Part shown: piece after piece, positions 33,041-42,934 of the stretch
How positions within the stretch are numbered: position 1 is the first letter of the stretch
How the letters are laid out: every line of letters starts with the position of its first letter
Source: Bacillus sp. WMMC1349
Lineage (GTDB): Bacteria > Bacillota > Bacilli > Bacillales > Bacillaceae
Assembly: GCF_013155385.1 (NCBI RefSeq)
Contig: NZ_JABJUQ010000007.1
Location: 3,945,001-4,009,000 of the forward strand
DNA length: 64,000 nt
Direction: 5' to 3'
Notes under the pieces: model-generated
What the model was told of the DNA's origin: nothing
The model's database searches: none
Seen by the model: only the letters and a program-made list of their open reading frames with translations
Position numbers and translations under genes: made by a program

Positions 33041-34510
33041 ATGGCTGGTAAAATTACTGTCATCGGTCTTGGTGCAGGTGATATCAATCAATTAACACTA
33101 GGTATATATAAACGTCTTACACAGGCTGATGCTGTTTATTGCAGAACACAAGATCATCCTCTAGTGAAGGAACTAACAAAAGAAATTCCTAATATGTATT
33201 TTTTCGATGATATTTATGAGAAACATGATCAATTTGAAGCGGTTTACGAAGAGATTGTTGAAAAGCTTTTTCAGAAAGCCATGCATCAAGATATTCTTTA
33301 TGCAGTGCCCGGGCATCCGAGTGTTGCTGAAAAAACAGTTCAGCTATTGCTTGAACGACATAAAGACCATCAAGTGACCGTGAAAGTGGAAGGAGGTCAA
33401 AGCTTTCTAGATGCGACATTTAACGCTCTAAAAATCGATCCCATTGAAGGTTTCCAGTTAGTTGATGCTGTCCGGTTTTTAGAAGACGAAATTGAGCTTC
33501 GTCACCATGTGATCATTTGTCAAGTATATGACCAAATGACAGCTTCAGAAGTGAAATTGACATTAATGGAAAAGCTTCCAGATGATTATGAAATTGTCAT
33601 TGTAACGGCAGCTGGAAGCAGTGAAGAGGAGATCAGGAAAGTACCTCTTTACGAATTGGACAGAAGTGTCGATATCAGCAATTTAACGAGTGTTTATGTA
33701 CCTCCGGTTAAAGATGAAACCTTGCTTTACCATGAATTTTCGACGTTTCGTCGTGTTATTCAAAAATTGCGTGGACCTGAGGGGTGTCCTTGGGATCAAA
33801 AGCAAACCCATCAGTCATTAAAAAAGTACTTAATTGAAGAATGCTATGAAGTGCTAGAAGCGATTGATGAAGAAGAGCCGGACCATATTGTAGAAGAGCT
33901 AGGGGATGTCCTGTTGCAAGTCTTACTGCATGCACAAATCGGTGATGATGAAGGATTGTTTACGATTCATGATGTTATTCGCGAAATTACCGCGAAAATG
34001 ATGAGAAGGCATCCGCATGTTTTTGGCGATGTCATCGTTCATGATGAGACTGACGTTATCGTAAACTGGGAAGAGATTAAAAACTTAGAAAAGCAAACGA
34101 TTGAAAAATCTCTGCTTGATGATATCCCTAAACCGTTGCCGTCTCTCTCAAAAGCGAACCAATTGCAGAAAAAGGCAGCCAAAGTCGGTTTTGACTGGTC
34201 AGATGTAAATGACATTTGGAACAAAGTCAATGAAGAAATGAAAGAATTTTCCTTAGAAATTTCTAATTCTCAAGCCCAAAGCAAAAAAATAAAAGAAGAA
34301 TTTGGTGATATTTTATTTGCTTTAGTTAATATTGGTCGTTTTTATAAAATTGACCCTGAAGAAGCGCTCACCATGACGAATGCTAAGTTTTACAGACGAT
34401 TCAACTATATTGAGCAAGCAGCGAACCATTCAGGGAAGAACATAGCGAGCATGACATTAGAGGAAATGGATGAGCTATGGGATGAAGCTAAAAAAATGGA
34501 AAGGAGCTAA
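33041..34510 (+). CDS. yabN: YabN, tetrapyrrole-methylase-like plus MazG pyrophosphatase
   Basis: A 489-residue two-domain protein. The N-terminal part (about 1-215) resembles tetrapyrrole methylases (ITVIGLGAGDINQLT). The C-terminal part (about 225-489) is a double MazG-type NTP pyrophosphatase with GPEGCPWDQKQTHQSL and EELGDVLLQVLLH, and a second EEFGDILFALVN. It probably removes non-canonical NTPs. The start is ATG 33041 with AAAGGTGG upstream, which gives the family length. Confidence 0.95.
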   Translation: MAGKITVIGLGAGDINQLTLGIYKRLTQADAVYCRTQDHPLVKELTKEIPNMYFFDDIYEKHDQFEAVYEEIVEKLFQKAMHQDILYAVPGHPSVAEKTVQLLLERHKDHQVTVKVEGGQSFLDATFNALKIDPIEGFQLVDAVRFLEDEIELRHHVIICQVYDQMTASEVKLTLMEKLPDDYEIVIVTAAGSSEEEIRKVPLYELDRSVDISNLTSVYVPPVKDETLLYHEFSTFRRVIQKLRGPEGCPWDQKQTHQSLKKYLIEECYEVLEAIDEEEPDHIVEELGDVLLQVLLHAQIGDDEGLFTIHDVIREITAKMMRRHPHVFGDVIVHDETDVIVNWEEIKNLEKQTIEKSLLDDIPKPLPSLSKANQLQKKAAKVGFDWSDVNDIWNKVNEEMKEFSLEISNSQAQSKKIKEEFGDILFALVNIGRFYKIDPEEALTMTNAKFYRRFNYIEQAANHSGKNIASMTLEEMDELWDEAKKMERS

Positions 34511-34516
34511 CAGACG

Positions 34517-34780
34517 ATGAGGTTAGATAAGTTTCTGAAAGTTTCAAGATTGATTAAAAGACGAACACTTGCTAAGGAGGTAGCTGATCAGGGGAGAATT
34601 TTAATTAATGGTCAAAAGGCGAAAGCGAGTTCTGATGTTAAGGCAGGAGACGAACTGGTCGTGCGTTTCGGACAAAAACTCGTTACTGTTACAGTCAATG
34701 AGTTAAAAGATACGACAAAAAAAGACGAAGCAACCAGTATGTATACGATTCTCAAGGAAGAGAAGCTCAACCAAGAATAG
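34517..34780 (+). CDS. yabO: ribosome quality control factor RqcP (YabO)
   Basis: An 87-residue S4-domain RNA-binding protein (MRLDKFLKVSRLIKRRTLAKEV). The B. subtilis homologue RqcP works with RqcH on split 50S subunits to add alanine tails to stalled chains. It lies 6 nt after yabN, with GGAG near the start. Confidence 0.95.
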   Translation: MRLDKFLKVSRLIKRRTLAKEVADQGRILINGQKAKASSDVKAGDELVVRFGQKLVTVTVNELKDTTKKDEATSMYTILKEEKLNQE

Positions 34781-34806
34781 GCTTGTTCTAAAAAAATACC
34801 CTAACT

Positions 34807-34814
34807 CATACAAT
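34807..34814 (+). promoter_or_regulatory. SigE-type -10 of yabP
   Basis: CATACAAT matches the SigE -10 (CATACANT) perfectly, 38 nt before the yabP start. The -35 region is not convincing. B. subtilis yabP-yabQ is a SigE operon. Confidence 0.6.
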
Positions 34815-34851
34815 GCAGTATTAATAGTATGAGAATATGGGGGATGAGTCG

Positions 34852-35160
34852 ATGAGTGCATATTTTGATCAACCCAACTCTTCTAGCGGTTCTTCTGCTC
34901 CTGAACATGATGTCATGATGAAGGGGCGCAAGTTGTTGGATATTTCCGGCGTCAAACAGGTAGAGAGTTTTGATAATGAGGAATTTTTACTGGAAACAGT
35001 GATGGGTATGCTGTCAGTCAGAGGCGAAAACTTACAAATGAAAAATCTGGATTTAGAGAAAGGTGTTGTCTCAATTAAGGGAAGAGTGCTCGATCTCATC
35101 TATTTGGATGAGCAGCAGGGGGAGAAAGCTAAAGGTTTTTTTAGCAAGTTGTTTAAATGA
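34852..35160 (+). CDS. yabP: sporulation protein YabP
   Basis: A 102-residue YabP/YqfC-family protein, with the core ESFDNEEFLLETVMGMLSVRG (about 39-58) and C-terminal GEKAKGFFSKLFK. It is needed for sporulation in the mother cell. A frame opens at 34837, but the ribosome site GGGGGATGA overlaps that codon, so 34852 is the start. It overlaps yabQ by 4 nt. Confidence 0.93.
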   Translation: MSAYFDQPNSSSGSSAPEHDVMMKGRKLLDISGVKQVESFDNEEFLLETVMGMLSVRGENLQMKNLDLEKGVVSIKGRVLDLIYLDEQQGEKAKGFFSKLFK

Positions 35161-35783
35161 CACTGACTACACAGTTCTATACCATGCTGACCATGACCGG
35201 AATGGGGGCGTGGCTAGGTGCGTCCCTTGATACCTATACACGCTTTGTGGTTCGTTCTAAGACAACGAGATGGATCCTATTTATTCATGACCTTTTGTTT
35301 TGGGCGGTACAAGGTCTTCTTTTTTTCTATGTGTTACTTAGTGTGAATGAAGGTGAATTCAGGCTTTATATTTTCTTGGCAGTGTTGTTGGGGGTTGCTG
35401 TCTACCAGAGTCTTTTTAAACAAATTTATATCAAGGCTTTAGATTTGATGATTTCTTTTTTTGTATTTATATATCGGATCTTGGCAAAAATGACGAAAAT
35501 AATGGTATTTCAGCCGATTTTATGGACATTTCACATCATTTTGCTCGTGATCTCGTTTACAATAAAAAATATCTATGGTCTTTTTTGCTTTTTTGGGGTA
35601 TGTTTATATAAAATTGTTAAAATAGCAACATACCCGCTCTATTCCATTGTATATAGTTGTTTCAAACTTCTCCCTGCAGTCATTCAGCTAAAGGTGAAAC
35701 ATTTTTTTCAAAAAGGAGCAGGATTTTTAACAAAAGTACAGAAACTATTCATCATCTTAATTAATAAATTTTTAAAAAGATGA
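35157..35783 (+). CDS. yabQ: sporulation membrane protein YabQ
   Basis: A 208-residue membrane protein with about four to five hydrophobic helices (roughly 5-25, 40-62, 68-85, 90-112, 115-150) and a basic C-terminus. It is required for spore cortex formation in B. subtilis. It is coupled by 4-nt overlaps with yabP upstream and the divIC-frame downstream. Confidence 0.92.
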   Translation: MTLTTQFYTMLTMTGMGAWLGASLDTYTRFVVRSKTTRWILFIHDLLFWAVQGLLFFYVLLSVNEGEFRLYIFLAVLLGVAVYQSLFKQIYIKALDLMISFFVFIYRILAKMTKIMVFQPILWTFHIILLVISFTIKNIYGLFCFFGVCLYKIVKIATYPLYSIVYSCFKLLPAVIQLKVKHFFQKGAGFLTKVQKLFIILINKFLKR

Positions 35784-35797
35784 AGGGAGGCCGTCTG

Positions 35798-36178
35798 GTG
35801 TTGAATAATTCTAGAAAATATAATATTTCTCAAATTGAAAATGAGTATAAAGATCAAATAGAGCGAAAACAGCAGCATTTGAAAAGAAAAAAACGCGGTC
35901 TATACAGACGGTTAATGGTATTTGGGGCAGTAGCATTGCTCTTTACCATTGTATTGGGCGGCACAATCTGGTCACAAGCTTCGACTATTGAAAGTCAGGA
36001 AGCAAAAAAAGCGGAACTTTTGAAAAAAATTCATAAAGTGGAAGCGAAAAAAACAGACTTGAAGGAAGAGATCACAAAACTTAAAGATAAAGACTATGTC
36101 GCAGAGCTTGCCAGAAAGGAGTATTACTTGTCAAAAAAAGGCGAAATTATTTTCAAGTTTAACGAGAAGAGTAAATAG
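35798..36178 (+). CDS. divIC: cell-division protein DivIC
   Basis: A 126-residue bitopic septal protein (FtsB/DivIC family): a basic cytoplasmic N-terminus, one membrane helix (about 40-58) and an extracellular coiled coil (about 62-100). It forms a complex with DivIB and FtsL. The frame is open from 35780 (overlapping yabQ), but GGGAGG at 35785-35790 points to GTG 35798 (or TTG 35801). The pair GTG-TTG at the start is weak, in keeping with low expression. Confidence 0.93.
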   Translation: MLNNSRKYNISQIENEYKDQIERKQQHLKRKKRGLYRRLMVFGAVALLFTIVLGGTIWSQASTIESQEAKKAELLKKIHKVEAKKTDLKEEITKLKDKDYVAELARKEYYLSKKGEIIFKFNEKSK

Positions 36179-36256
36179 CCTTATTGAACTTCATTTTTTC
36201 TTTATGTATAATTAAAGAAATGATTTTTTTTAAGTCTAAGGAGGAGCACTTTTTTT

Positions 36257-36643
36257 ATGTCGATTGAAGTTGGCAGCAAGTTGCAAGGGAAAGTAACAGG
36301 TATTACAAATTTTGGAGCGTTTGTTGAGTTGCCCGGAGGATCCACAGGTCTTGTTCATATCAGTGAAGTCGCAGATAATTATGTGAAGGATATCAATGAT
36401 CATCTAAAAGTTGGAGATCAAGTTGAAGTTAAAGTCATTAATGTTGAAAAAGATGGCAAGATCGGCTTGTCCATCAAAAAGGCTGTAGACCGTCCACAAC
36501 CAAGACCAAGAAATGATTTCCGCTCTAAAGAAACGTTTGAACAAAAAATGAATAAGTTTTTGAAAGATAGTGAAGATCGCTTATCGTCTCTAAAACGCAA
36601 CACGGAATCAAAACGTGGAGGGCGCGGAGCAAGAAGAGGTTAA
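36257..36643 (+). CDS. yabR: S1-domain RNA-binding protein YabR
   Basis: A 128-residue protein with one S1 domain (about 1-75, GSKLQGKVTGITNFGAFVEL), then a basic arginine-rich tail. It resembles polynucleotide phosphorylase S1 domains and general stress protein 13. Its role is unclear, perhaps ribosome or mRNA binding. GGAGG lies about 10 nt from the ATG. Confidence 0.93.
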   Translation: MSIEVGSKLQGKVTGITNFGAFVELPGGSTGLVHISEVADNYVKDINDHLKVGDQVEVKVINVEKDGKIGLSIKKAVDRPQPRPRNDFRSKETFEQKMNKFLKDSEDRLSSLKRNTESKRGGRGARRG

Positions 36644-36670
36644 CTTGCTGCTTTCTATATAATAAAAAAG

Positions 36671-36707
36671 AAAGGCATTCGTCTTATCCCAGCGGATGCC
36701 TTTTTAT
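36671..36707 (+). terminator. yabR terminator
   Basis: AAAGGCATTCG pairs with CGGATGCCTTT (one G-T), followed by TTTT, 28 nt after yabR. Confidence 0.88.
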
Positions 36708-36789
36708 TATAGAAAAAATTTTATAAATTTCTATTGACGGACCGGATAAAACTTTGTATTATAGAACTTGTGCGTTAAAAGAAATACAT

Positions 36790-36863
36790 GGCGGTGTAGC
36801 TCAGCTGGCTAGAGCGTACGGTTCATACCCGTGAGGTCGGGGGTTCGATCCCCTCCGCCGCTA
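36790..36863 (+). tRNA. tRNA-Met (CAT)
   Basis: A 74-nt cloverleaf with D-arm TAGCTCAGCTGGCTAGAGC, anticodon loop TTCATAC (CAT) and T-loop TTCGATC. CCA is not encoded. It precedes tRNA-Glu and spoIIE, as in the B. subtilis trnSL pair. Confidence 0.96.
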
Positions 36864-36876
36864 CTTTATTTTATAA

Positions 36877-36948
36877 GGCCCGTTGGTCAAGCGGTTAAGA
36901 CACCGCCCTTTCACGGCGGTAACACGGGTTCGAATCCCGTACGGGTCA
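36877..36948 (+). tRNA. tRNA-Glu (TTC)
   Basis: A 72-nt cloverleaf: acceptor GGCCCGT/ACGGGTC, anticodon stem CCGCC/GGCGG with loop CTTTCAC (TTC) and T-loop TTCGAAT. CCA is not encoded. Confidence 0.96.
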
Positions 36949-36953
36949 TTCGA

Positions 36954-36985
36954 AAAACCGATTTCTATTGAAATCGGTTTTTTTG
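36954..36985 (+). terminator. tRNA operon terminator
   Basis: A perfect 12-bp stem AAAACCGATTTC/GAAATCGGTTTT with a 4-nt loop and T run, 5 nt after tRNA-Glu. Confidence 0.93.
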
Positions 36986-37083
36986 TTGTCTCGCAAAATA
37001 ACAAGAATGAACTCGACATATCAAGAGAGATTGGAACATACTGCATAAACCGTCGAGAATTTCTTTGAAATTGTTACCTTCTT

Positions 37084-37116
37084 TTGACAAAATCCTATTT
37101 CATCTTTCGTTATAAT
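37084..37116 (+). promoter_or_regulatory. spoIIE promoter with 21-bp spacer
   Basis: TTGACA (37084-37089) and TATAAT (37111-37116) are perfect SigA hexamers but 21 nt apart. This over-long spacing is the known property of the Spo0A~P-activated spoIIE promoter. Spo0A-box-like heptamers overlap the -35 (TTTTGACAAA). Confidence 0.92.
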
Positions 37117-37151
37117 GGCAAGCAATGAATAAATGAGTGGGAGATGAAAGC

Positions 37152-39641
37152 ATGGAAAAAGCGGAAAGAAGAGTTAATAACCCCTTTATAGGACCTGTCA
37201 TTCAAAAAATGAATTTATGGTTCAATAAAATAACGATGTCTATTATACAACGGCTGTATTCGCTCTTTTTGTATAAAGGGCTCATCTACATGGTAATCGG
37301 TTTTTTATTGGGACGAGCTTTCATTCTGTCAGAAGTTATTCCGTTTGCTTTGCCATTTTTCGGAGTCATGCTTTTTATAAAGAAGGATAAAGCGTTTTTA
37401 GCGTGTTTGGCTCTGCTTGCAGGGGCTTTAAGTGTTTCTTTACAGCACTCTCTGTTCGTACTCTTAGCTCTTGTGTCGTTTGCAATATGCTCAAAAATGA
37501 CCTCACTTATTATAAAAGACGGATTCAGAACATTACCGGTTGTGATCTTTTTATCTATGGCATTGGCAAGGTGTACATTTGTCTATGCACAATTTGGGAA
37601 AGTCACAAGTTATTATTATGTAATGGCATTTGTAGAAGCAGGCTTAGCTTTTATTTTAACACTAATATTTTTGCAAAGTTTACCGATTGTAACTTCAAAA
37701 AGAGCAAAACAATCATTAAGAATTGAGGAAATTATTTGTTTTATGATTTTAATTGCTTCTGTTCTGACTGGATTAACAGGAGTTTCCTTTCAAGGTTTAC
37801 AGGCTGAACTCATATTAGCCCGATATACGGTTCTTGTGTTTGCATTTATCGGTGGTGCTAGTATCGGGTGTACAGTTGGAGTTGTCACTGGATTGATTTT
37901 AAGTCTTGCAAATATCGGTAATCTCTACCAGATGAGCCTGCTGGCTTTTTCAGGTCTGCTTGGCGGGCTGTTAAAAGAAGGAAAAAAAGTTGGAGCTGCC
38001 GTTGGTCTGCTGATTGGATCATTGCTCATTTCTTTATATGGAGAGGGTTCAGCAGAGCTGATACCGACACTTTATGAATCTTTGATCGCAATTGGTCTCT
38101 TTTTATTAACACCACAGTCGATCACAAAGAAGGTCGCCAAGTATATTCCTGGAACGATTGAACACTCCCAAGAACAGCAGCAATATGCAAGAAAAATTCG
38201 CGATGTTACAGCTCAGAAAGTAGATCAGTTTTCAAACATTTTTTATGCTTTATCCGAAAGTTTTGCCACCTTTTATCATTCTGTTTCCAACAAAGACAGC
38301 AAAGAAAAAGAAATCGACTTGTTATTAAGTTCTGTTACCGAATACTCATGTCAATCTTGTTATAAAAAAAACAAATGCTGGGTAGAGAACTTTGATAAAA
38401 CATATGAGATGATGAAACAGGTTATGCAGGAAACAGAAGAAAAAAATTACTACAAAAACCGCAAGCTAAAGAAAGAGCTTCAACAACATTGTTCAAAATC
38501 GAAGCAGGTTGAAGCATTGATTGAAGACGAACTCTCACACTTTAGAGCCAATCAAACATTGAAACAAAAAATTCATGACAGCAGGCGGCTTGTTGCTGAA
38601 CAACTTCTCGGTGTTTCTCAGGTCATGACCGATTTTTCTCGGGAAATCAAAAGGGAGCGAGAACAGCACTTTGTTCAAGAAGAACAGGTCACAGAGGCAC
38701 TTCAGCATTTTGGTATTGAAATCCAACAGGTTGAAATCTATAGTCTTGATCAAGGTAATATTGACATAGAAATGAGTATCCCATATTGCAATGGTCATGG
38801 TGAATGCGAAAAACTAATTGCCCCAATGCTTTCCGATATTTTAGAAGAACAAATTATAGTAAAGGCTGAGCAGTGTGCTGGCCATCCGAACGGCTATTGT
38901 CATGTGGCGTTTGGTTCAGCAAAATCTTATCGGGTGAAAACAGGAGTGGCGCATGCGGCCAAAGGCGGAGGGCTTGTCTCAGGGGACAGCTATAATATGA
39001 TGGAACTTGGTCTAGGAAAATATGCTGCTGCTATCAGTGATGGAATGGGAAATGGTGCGAGGGCACACCTTGAAAGTAATGAAACGATAAAGCTACTTGA
39101 GAAAATTCTTCAGTCAGGAATTGATGAAAAAGTGGCGATTAAAACGATTAATAGTATTCTTTCGTTAAGAACAACAGATGAGATTTACTCCACACTTGAT
39201 TTAGCCATTCTCGATTTGCAAAATGCAAACTGCAAGTTTTTAAAAATTGGGTCAACACCGAGTTTTATTAAAAGAAGTGAGCAGATCATTAAAGTGCAGG
39301 CCAGCAACTTACCAATTGGTATTATAACCGAATTTGATGTTGATGTTGTCAGTGAACAATTAAAGGCAGGGGACATTTTAATCATGATGAGCGATGGGAT
39401 CTTTGAAGGACCGCGTCATGTGGAAAATTATGATTTATGGATGAAAAGAAAATTAAAGTCACTTAAAACCGAAAACCCGCAAGAAATCGCCGATTTGATT
39501 ATGGAAGAGGTGATTCGGACAAGATCCGGACGAATAGATGATGACATGACAGTACTTGTCATCAAAATAGATCATAATACACCGAAATGGGCATCGATTC
39601 CAACACCGGGTCTTTTTAAAAAGAATCAAGAGATTTCTTAG
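37152..39641 (+). CDS. spoIIE: SpoIIE, PP2C phosphatase and septum factor
   Basis: An 829-residue protein. The N-terminus has about ten membrane helices (about 45-325), followed by a central FtsZ-interacting, oligomerising region with a cysteine cluster (about 395-412, CQSCYKKNKC). The C-terminus (about 585-815) is a PP2C phosphatase with ISDGMGNGARA and MSDGIFEGP. It dephosphorylates SpoIIAA to release SigF in the forespore. The start is ATG 37152 with GGGAGATG upstream; 37137 is in frame but precedes the ribosome site. Confidence 0.97.
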   Translation: MEKAERRVNNPFIGPVIQKMNLWFNKITMSIIQRLYSLFLYKGLIYMVIGFLLGRAFILSEVIPFALPFFGVMLFIKKDKAFLACLALLAGALSVSLQHSLFVLLALVSFAICSKMTSLIIKDGFRTLPVVIFLSMALARCTFVYAQFGKVTSYYYVMAFVEAGLAFILTLIFLQSLPIVTSKRAKQSLRIEEIICFMILIASVLTGLTGVSFQGLQAELILARYTVLVFAFIGGASIGCTVGVVTGLILSLANIGNLYQMSLLAFSGLLGGLLKEGKKVGAAVGLLIGSLLISLYGEGSAELIPTLYESLIAIGLFLLTPQSITKKVAKYIPGTIEHSQEQQQYARKIRDVTAQKVDQFSNIFYALSESFATFYHSVSNKDSKEKEIDLLLSSVTEYSCQSCYKKNKCWVENFDKTYEMMKQVMQETEEKNYYKNRKLKKELQQHCSKSKQVEALIEDELSHFRANQTLKQKIHDSRRLVAEQLLGVSQVMTDFSREIKREREQHFVQEEQVTEALQHFGIEIQQVEIYSLDQGNIDIEMSIPYCNGHGECEKLIAPMLSDILEEQIIVKAEQCAGHPNGYCHVAFGSAKSYRVKTGVAHAAKGGGLVSGDSYNMMELGLGKYAAAISDGMGNGARAHLESNETIKLLEKILQSGIDEKVAIKTINSILSLRTTDEIYSTLDLAILDLQNANCKFLKIGSTPSFIKRSEQIIKVQASNLPIGIITEFDVDVVSEQLKAGDILIMMSDGIFEGPRHVENYDLWMKRKLKSLKTENPQEIADLIMEEVIRTRSGRIDDDMTVLVIKIDHNTPKWASIPTPGLFKKNQEIS

Positions 39642-39714
39642 CATTCGTATAAATCAATTTTCTTCTGGCGAAGATGGAATTGAAAAAAGATATCTTTGTT
39701 CAGGAGGAATAAAT

Positions 39715-40452
39715 ATGAAAAAGGGCCATTTAAATCAAATTTTACTTATTACGGATGGCTGTTCAAATCGCGGTGAAGATCCTCAGGCTATAGCAGCCTT
39801 CGCAAAGGAACAGGGAATAACTGTTAATGTGATTGGGATTATGGAAGAAGGTTCTATGGATCAATCTGCAATGAGTGAAGTTGAAGGGATCGCTCTTGCT
39901 GGAGGCGGTATTCATCAGGTTGTTTACGCTTCACAGCTGTCACAAACTGTTCAGATGGTGACGAAAAAAGCGATGACACAAACCCTTCAGGGTGTAGTTA
40001 ATCAAGAACTTAAACAAATTCTTGGTAAACAGACAGAAATGGATGAGCTACCTCCTGATCAACGTGGGGAAGTGATGGAAGTTGTTGATGAACTTGGAGA
40101 AACTGTTCATTTACATGTCTTAGTGCTTGTTGATACGAGCGCAAGCATGAATCCAAAGCTTCCAACTGTAAAAGAAGCATTAATTGATTTGTCCATTAGT
40201 CTTCATTCAAGAATAGGTGATAATGAATTTGCGATGTTTATATTTCCCGGGAAAAAACAAGAAGCGGAGATTGTGCAGGATTGGACACCAAAGTTTGAAT
40301 CTCTTTCCTCTCTATTTTCTAGACTTGCTGCAGGAGGTATTACACCAACAGGACCAGCTATCCGAGCAGCGATTAACTATTTTAATAAAAATCGCTCAAG
40401 AAGGAGTATGTTAGAAGATGATGAAAAACGCTTCGACAAGTTTAGCAGCTAG
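39715..40452 (+). CDS. yabS: von Willebrand A-domain protein YabS
   Basis: A 245-residue protein with a vWA-like fold. The MIDAS-type sequence DTSAS (about 139-143) begins the second half, while the N-terminal half has ITDGCSNRGEDP. Its function is unknown. It follows spoIIE by 73 nt with a good GGAGG and overlaps yabT by 35 nt, so co-expression with the kinase is likely. Confidence 0.9.
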   Translation: MKKGHLNQILLITDGCSNRGEDPQAIAAFAKEQGITVNVIGIMEEGSMDQSAMSEVEGIALAGGGIHQVVYASQLSQTVQMVTKKAMTQTLQGVVNQELKQILGKQTEMDELPPDQRGEVMEVVDELGETVHLHVLVLVDTSASMNPKLPTVKEALIDLSISLHSRIGDNEFAMFIFPGKKQEAEIVQDWTPKFESLSSLFSRLAAGGITPTGPAIRAAINYFNKNRSRRSMLEDDEKRFDKFSS

Positions 40453-41416
40453 CTTAAAGCCTGGTTCATCAGTTGTTGGAAAGTGGAACAATCACTCATA
40501 TCAGATTATCAAACAGCTTGGGAAAGGGGCTAATGGTGTTGTTTACTTGGCAAACTCAAAACAAAGCCAGGTGGCATTAAAAGTAAGTGATGACAGTTTA
40601 TCCATTACCTCAGAAGTGAATGTGCTTAAATCTTTTTCAAGGGCCCAAGCAAGTGCAATGGGTCCTTCTTTTTTTGATGTGGATGATATGCTACTTTCAG
40701 GAACTCATCAAAAACTATCATTTTATGTCATGGAATATATTGAAGGACCACTTCTTTTGCAATATATAGAAGAAAAAGGAGATGAATGGATACCGGTTTT
40801 AATTAGTCAACTACTGTCAAATTTATCAATTATTCATCAAAAAGGATGGATATTTGGAGATTTAAAGCCTGACAATTTGATTGTGACAGAGTCTCCTGCA
40901 AGAATTCGTTGTATTGATGTTGGAGGAACGACAAAAGAAGGTCGCTCGATTAAGGAATATACAGAGTTCTTTGATAGGGGGTACTGGGAATGTGGAACTA
41001 GACGAGCAGAACCATCATATGATCTATTTTCAGTTGCTATGATTATGGTGAACTGTGTAACAAAGAAGGAATTTAAGAAGACTGGGAATCCAAGGACCCA
41101 GCTTTTATCAGTCATTAACAATCATCCATTTTTAACAACATATCAAACAGTTTTAGCGACTGCTTTTAAGGGAAACTACAAAACGGCTGATGAAATGAAA
41201 TTCGATTTACTTGAGACAGGTCGTTCAGCTATTAAACAAAGACATGTTCGTCATTCCCAACCCTCTCCATCACGGCTTGCAAAACATAAGCGAAAGACAG
41301 TGCCGCTGCAGCGGTCGAAAACACATCAAAAATCAGGCGGAGTATTTGAAACAGTCATCATTGTCGTCAGTGTTCTTGCCCTTTATTTTGCCTATATTGT
41401 TTTATTTTTTATTTAA
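40418..41416 (+). CDS. yabT: Hanks-type serine/threonine kinase YabT
   Basis: A 332-residue kinase with a glycine loop LGKGANGVVYLA (about 29-40), catalytic loop FGDLKPDNLI (HRD replaced by FGD) and IDVGGT in place of DFG. A basic linker (about 268-308) may bind DNA and a C-terminal membrane helix (about 311-331) anchors it. B. subtilis YabT is a forespore kinase acting on RecA and others. The start is one of two adjacent ATGs (40418 or 40421). Confidence 0.93.
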   Translation: MMKNASTSLAASLKPGSSVVGKWNNHSYQIIKQLGKGANGVVYLANSKQSQVALKVSDDSLSITSEVNVLKSFSRAQASAMGPSFFDVDDMLLSGTHQKLSFYVMEYIEGPLLLQYIEEKGDEWIPVLISQLLSNLSIIHQKGWIFGDLKPDNLIVTESPARIRCIDVGGTTKEGRSIKEYTEFFDRGYWECGTRRAEPSYDLFSVAMIMVNCVTKKEFKKTGNPRTQLLSVINNHPFLTTYQTVLATAFKGNYKTADEMKFDLLETGRSAIKQRHVRHSQPSPSRLAKHKRKTVPLQRSKTHQKSGGVFETVIIVVSVLALYFAYIVLFFI

Positions 41417-41519
41417 CAATTTGTCTTGAGTGGATAGCTCTTCTTTGCAGGGACTGAGTGAAAGTGTTAGGATATTTATATCTTTTGAAATATAGCCTGC
41501 GATTAGGTGGAGGACCATT

Positions 41520-42920
41520 GTGAAGAGTATAGAAGATTTTATGAAAAGAAATAATCTGTCATTTAATGGAACAACGGTCATTGTTGGTGTTTCCGGGGGG
41601 TCTGACTCCATGGCTCTGCTCCATATTCTCAAGAGCATGATGCCAAGCACTGCAACATTGATAGCTGTGCATGTGGATCATATGTTCAGAGGCAGGGAAT
41701 CTGAGGAAGATATGCGCTTTGTTCAAACATATTGTGATCAAAAGGGAGTGCTTTGTGAAACACGGCAAATCAATGTTCAAAATTATGCTGATGAAAAAAA
41801 ACTGAATAAACAGGCAGCTGCAAGAGAATGCCGCTTTCAGTTTTTTAAAGAGCAAATGGAAAAACATCAAGCGCAATATTTGGCATTGGCCCACCATGGC
41901 GATGATCAAATCGAGACGATGTTGATGAGGTTGATAAAAGGAACGATCGGTTTAGGGCTTGCCGGCATTCAACCAAAACGCCGATTTGGAGGAGGGTGGC
42001 TCATAAGGCCGTTTTTGGGGCTTGAAAAAAAAGACATTTTACACTATTGCAAAGTGAATCAAATCCCATTTAGGATAGATCCAAGTAACAACAAAGATGC
42101 CTATACACGAAACAGATTGAGACATCATGTACTCCCGCTATTAAAAAAAGAGTCAGAAGATGTACATAAACGTTTTCAGTCCGTCAGTGAAGCGTTGGCC
42201 GAAGATGAATTGTTCTTACAGGAATTAACGAAAGAGAAGATGAATACAGTCATCACAAAAAAGTCGAGTTCTACTGTTGAAATCAAGATAGAAAACCTTC
42301 TAAACCTTCCAATGCCTTTACAAAGGAGAGGAGTTCAACTAATATTAAACTATCTTTATGAAAACGTTCCATCCGTGTTTTCTGCCCATCATATTGAAGT
42401 GTTTCTGGAATGGGTTTCAAAAACAGAACCATCCGGTTCACTTGACTTTCCAGATGGGTTAAAGATAGCCAAATCTTATCATACATGTTTGTTTACATTT
42501 CTTCCAATGCAAAGCGAAAATATCTCCTATCATTATGAAATAAGTGGAACAGATAAAACAGAGCTGATGCTTCCTAATGGATCTTCAATTCATGTGAGCA
42601 GGCAAGCTTCAGAAGGTGCCTCAACAGGGAATGATATGTTTGCAACTAGTCCAAGGCAGGTTCAATTCCCCCTTTATGTACGAACAAGGAAAAAAGGGGA
42701 CAGAATGAAACTTAAAGGGATGAATGGTTCAAAAAAGGTAAAAGATATATTTATTAATGAAAAAGTGCCTCTCGAAAAAAGAGATAGTTGGCCTATTGTG
42801 ACAGACGCGGTTGGAATGATCGTTTGGATACCTGGTCTGAAAAAAACCATTTTTGAAGAACATGATGATACAAACAATGAGCGCATTGTATTACAATATA
42901 GACAGCATGAAAAAGTGTAG
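41520..42920 (+). CDS. tilS: tRNA(Ile) lysidine synthetase
   Basis: A 466-residue ATP-pyrophosphatase that converts C34 of tRNA-Ile(CAU) to lysidine. The PP-motif is [16 protein letters not shown] (about 21-36). An N-terminal alpha-hydrolase domain is followed by the TilS-type C-terminal domain (about 380-466) with [19 protein letters not shown]. The start is GTG 41520 with GGTGGAGG upstream. It precedes hprT by 14 nt; the tilS-hprT-ftsH order is conserved. Confidence 0.96.
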   Translation: MKSIEDFMKRNNLSFNGTTVIVGVSGGSDSMALLHILKSMMPSTATLIAVHVDHMFRGRESEEDMRFVQTYCDQKGVLCETRQINVQNYADEKKLNKQAAARECRFQFFKEQMEKHQAQYLALAHHGDDQIETMLMRLIKGTIGLGLAGIQPKRRFGGGWLIRPFLGLEKKDILHYCKVNQIPFRIDPSNNKDAYTRNRLRHHVLPLLKKESEDVHKRFQSVSEALAEDELFLQELTKEKMNTVITKKSSSTVEIKIENLLNLPMPLQRRGVQLILNYLYENVPSVFSAHHIEVFLEWVSKTEPSGSLDFPDGLKIAKSYHTCLFTFLPMQSENISYHYEISGTDKTELMLPNGSSIHVSRQASEGASTGNDMFATSPRQVQFPLYVRTRKKGDRMKLKGMNGSKKVKDIFINEKVPLEKRDSWPIVTDAVGMIVWIPGLKKTIFEEHDDTNNERIVLQYRQHEKV

Positions 42921-42934
42921 GGGGCAAACAGAGA

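Noticed and set aside
36861..37068. ORFs on both strands over the tRNA genes
   Set aside because: They are made of tRNA and terminator sequence.
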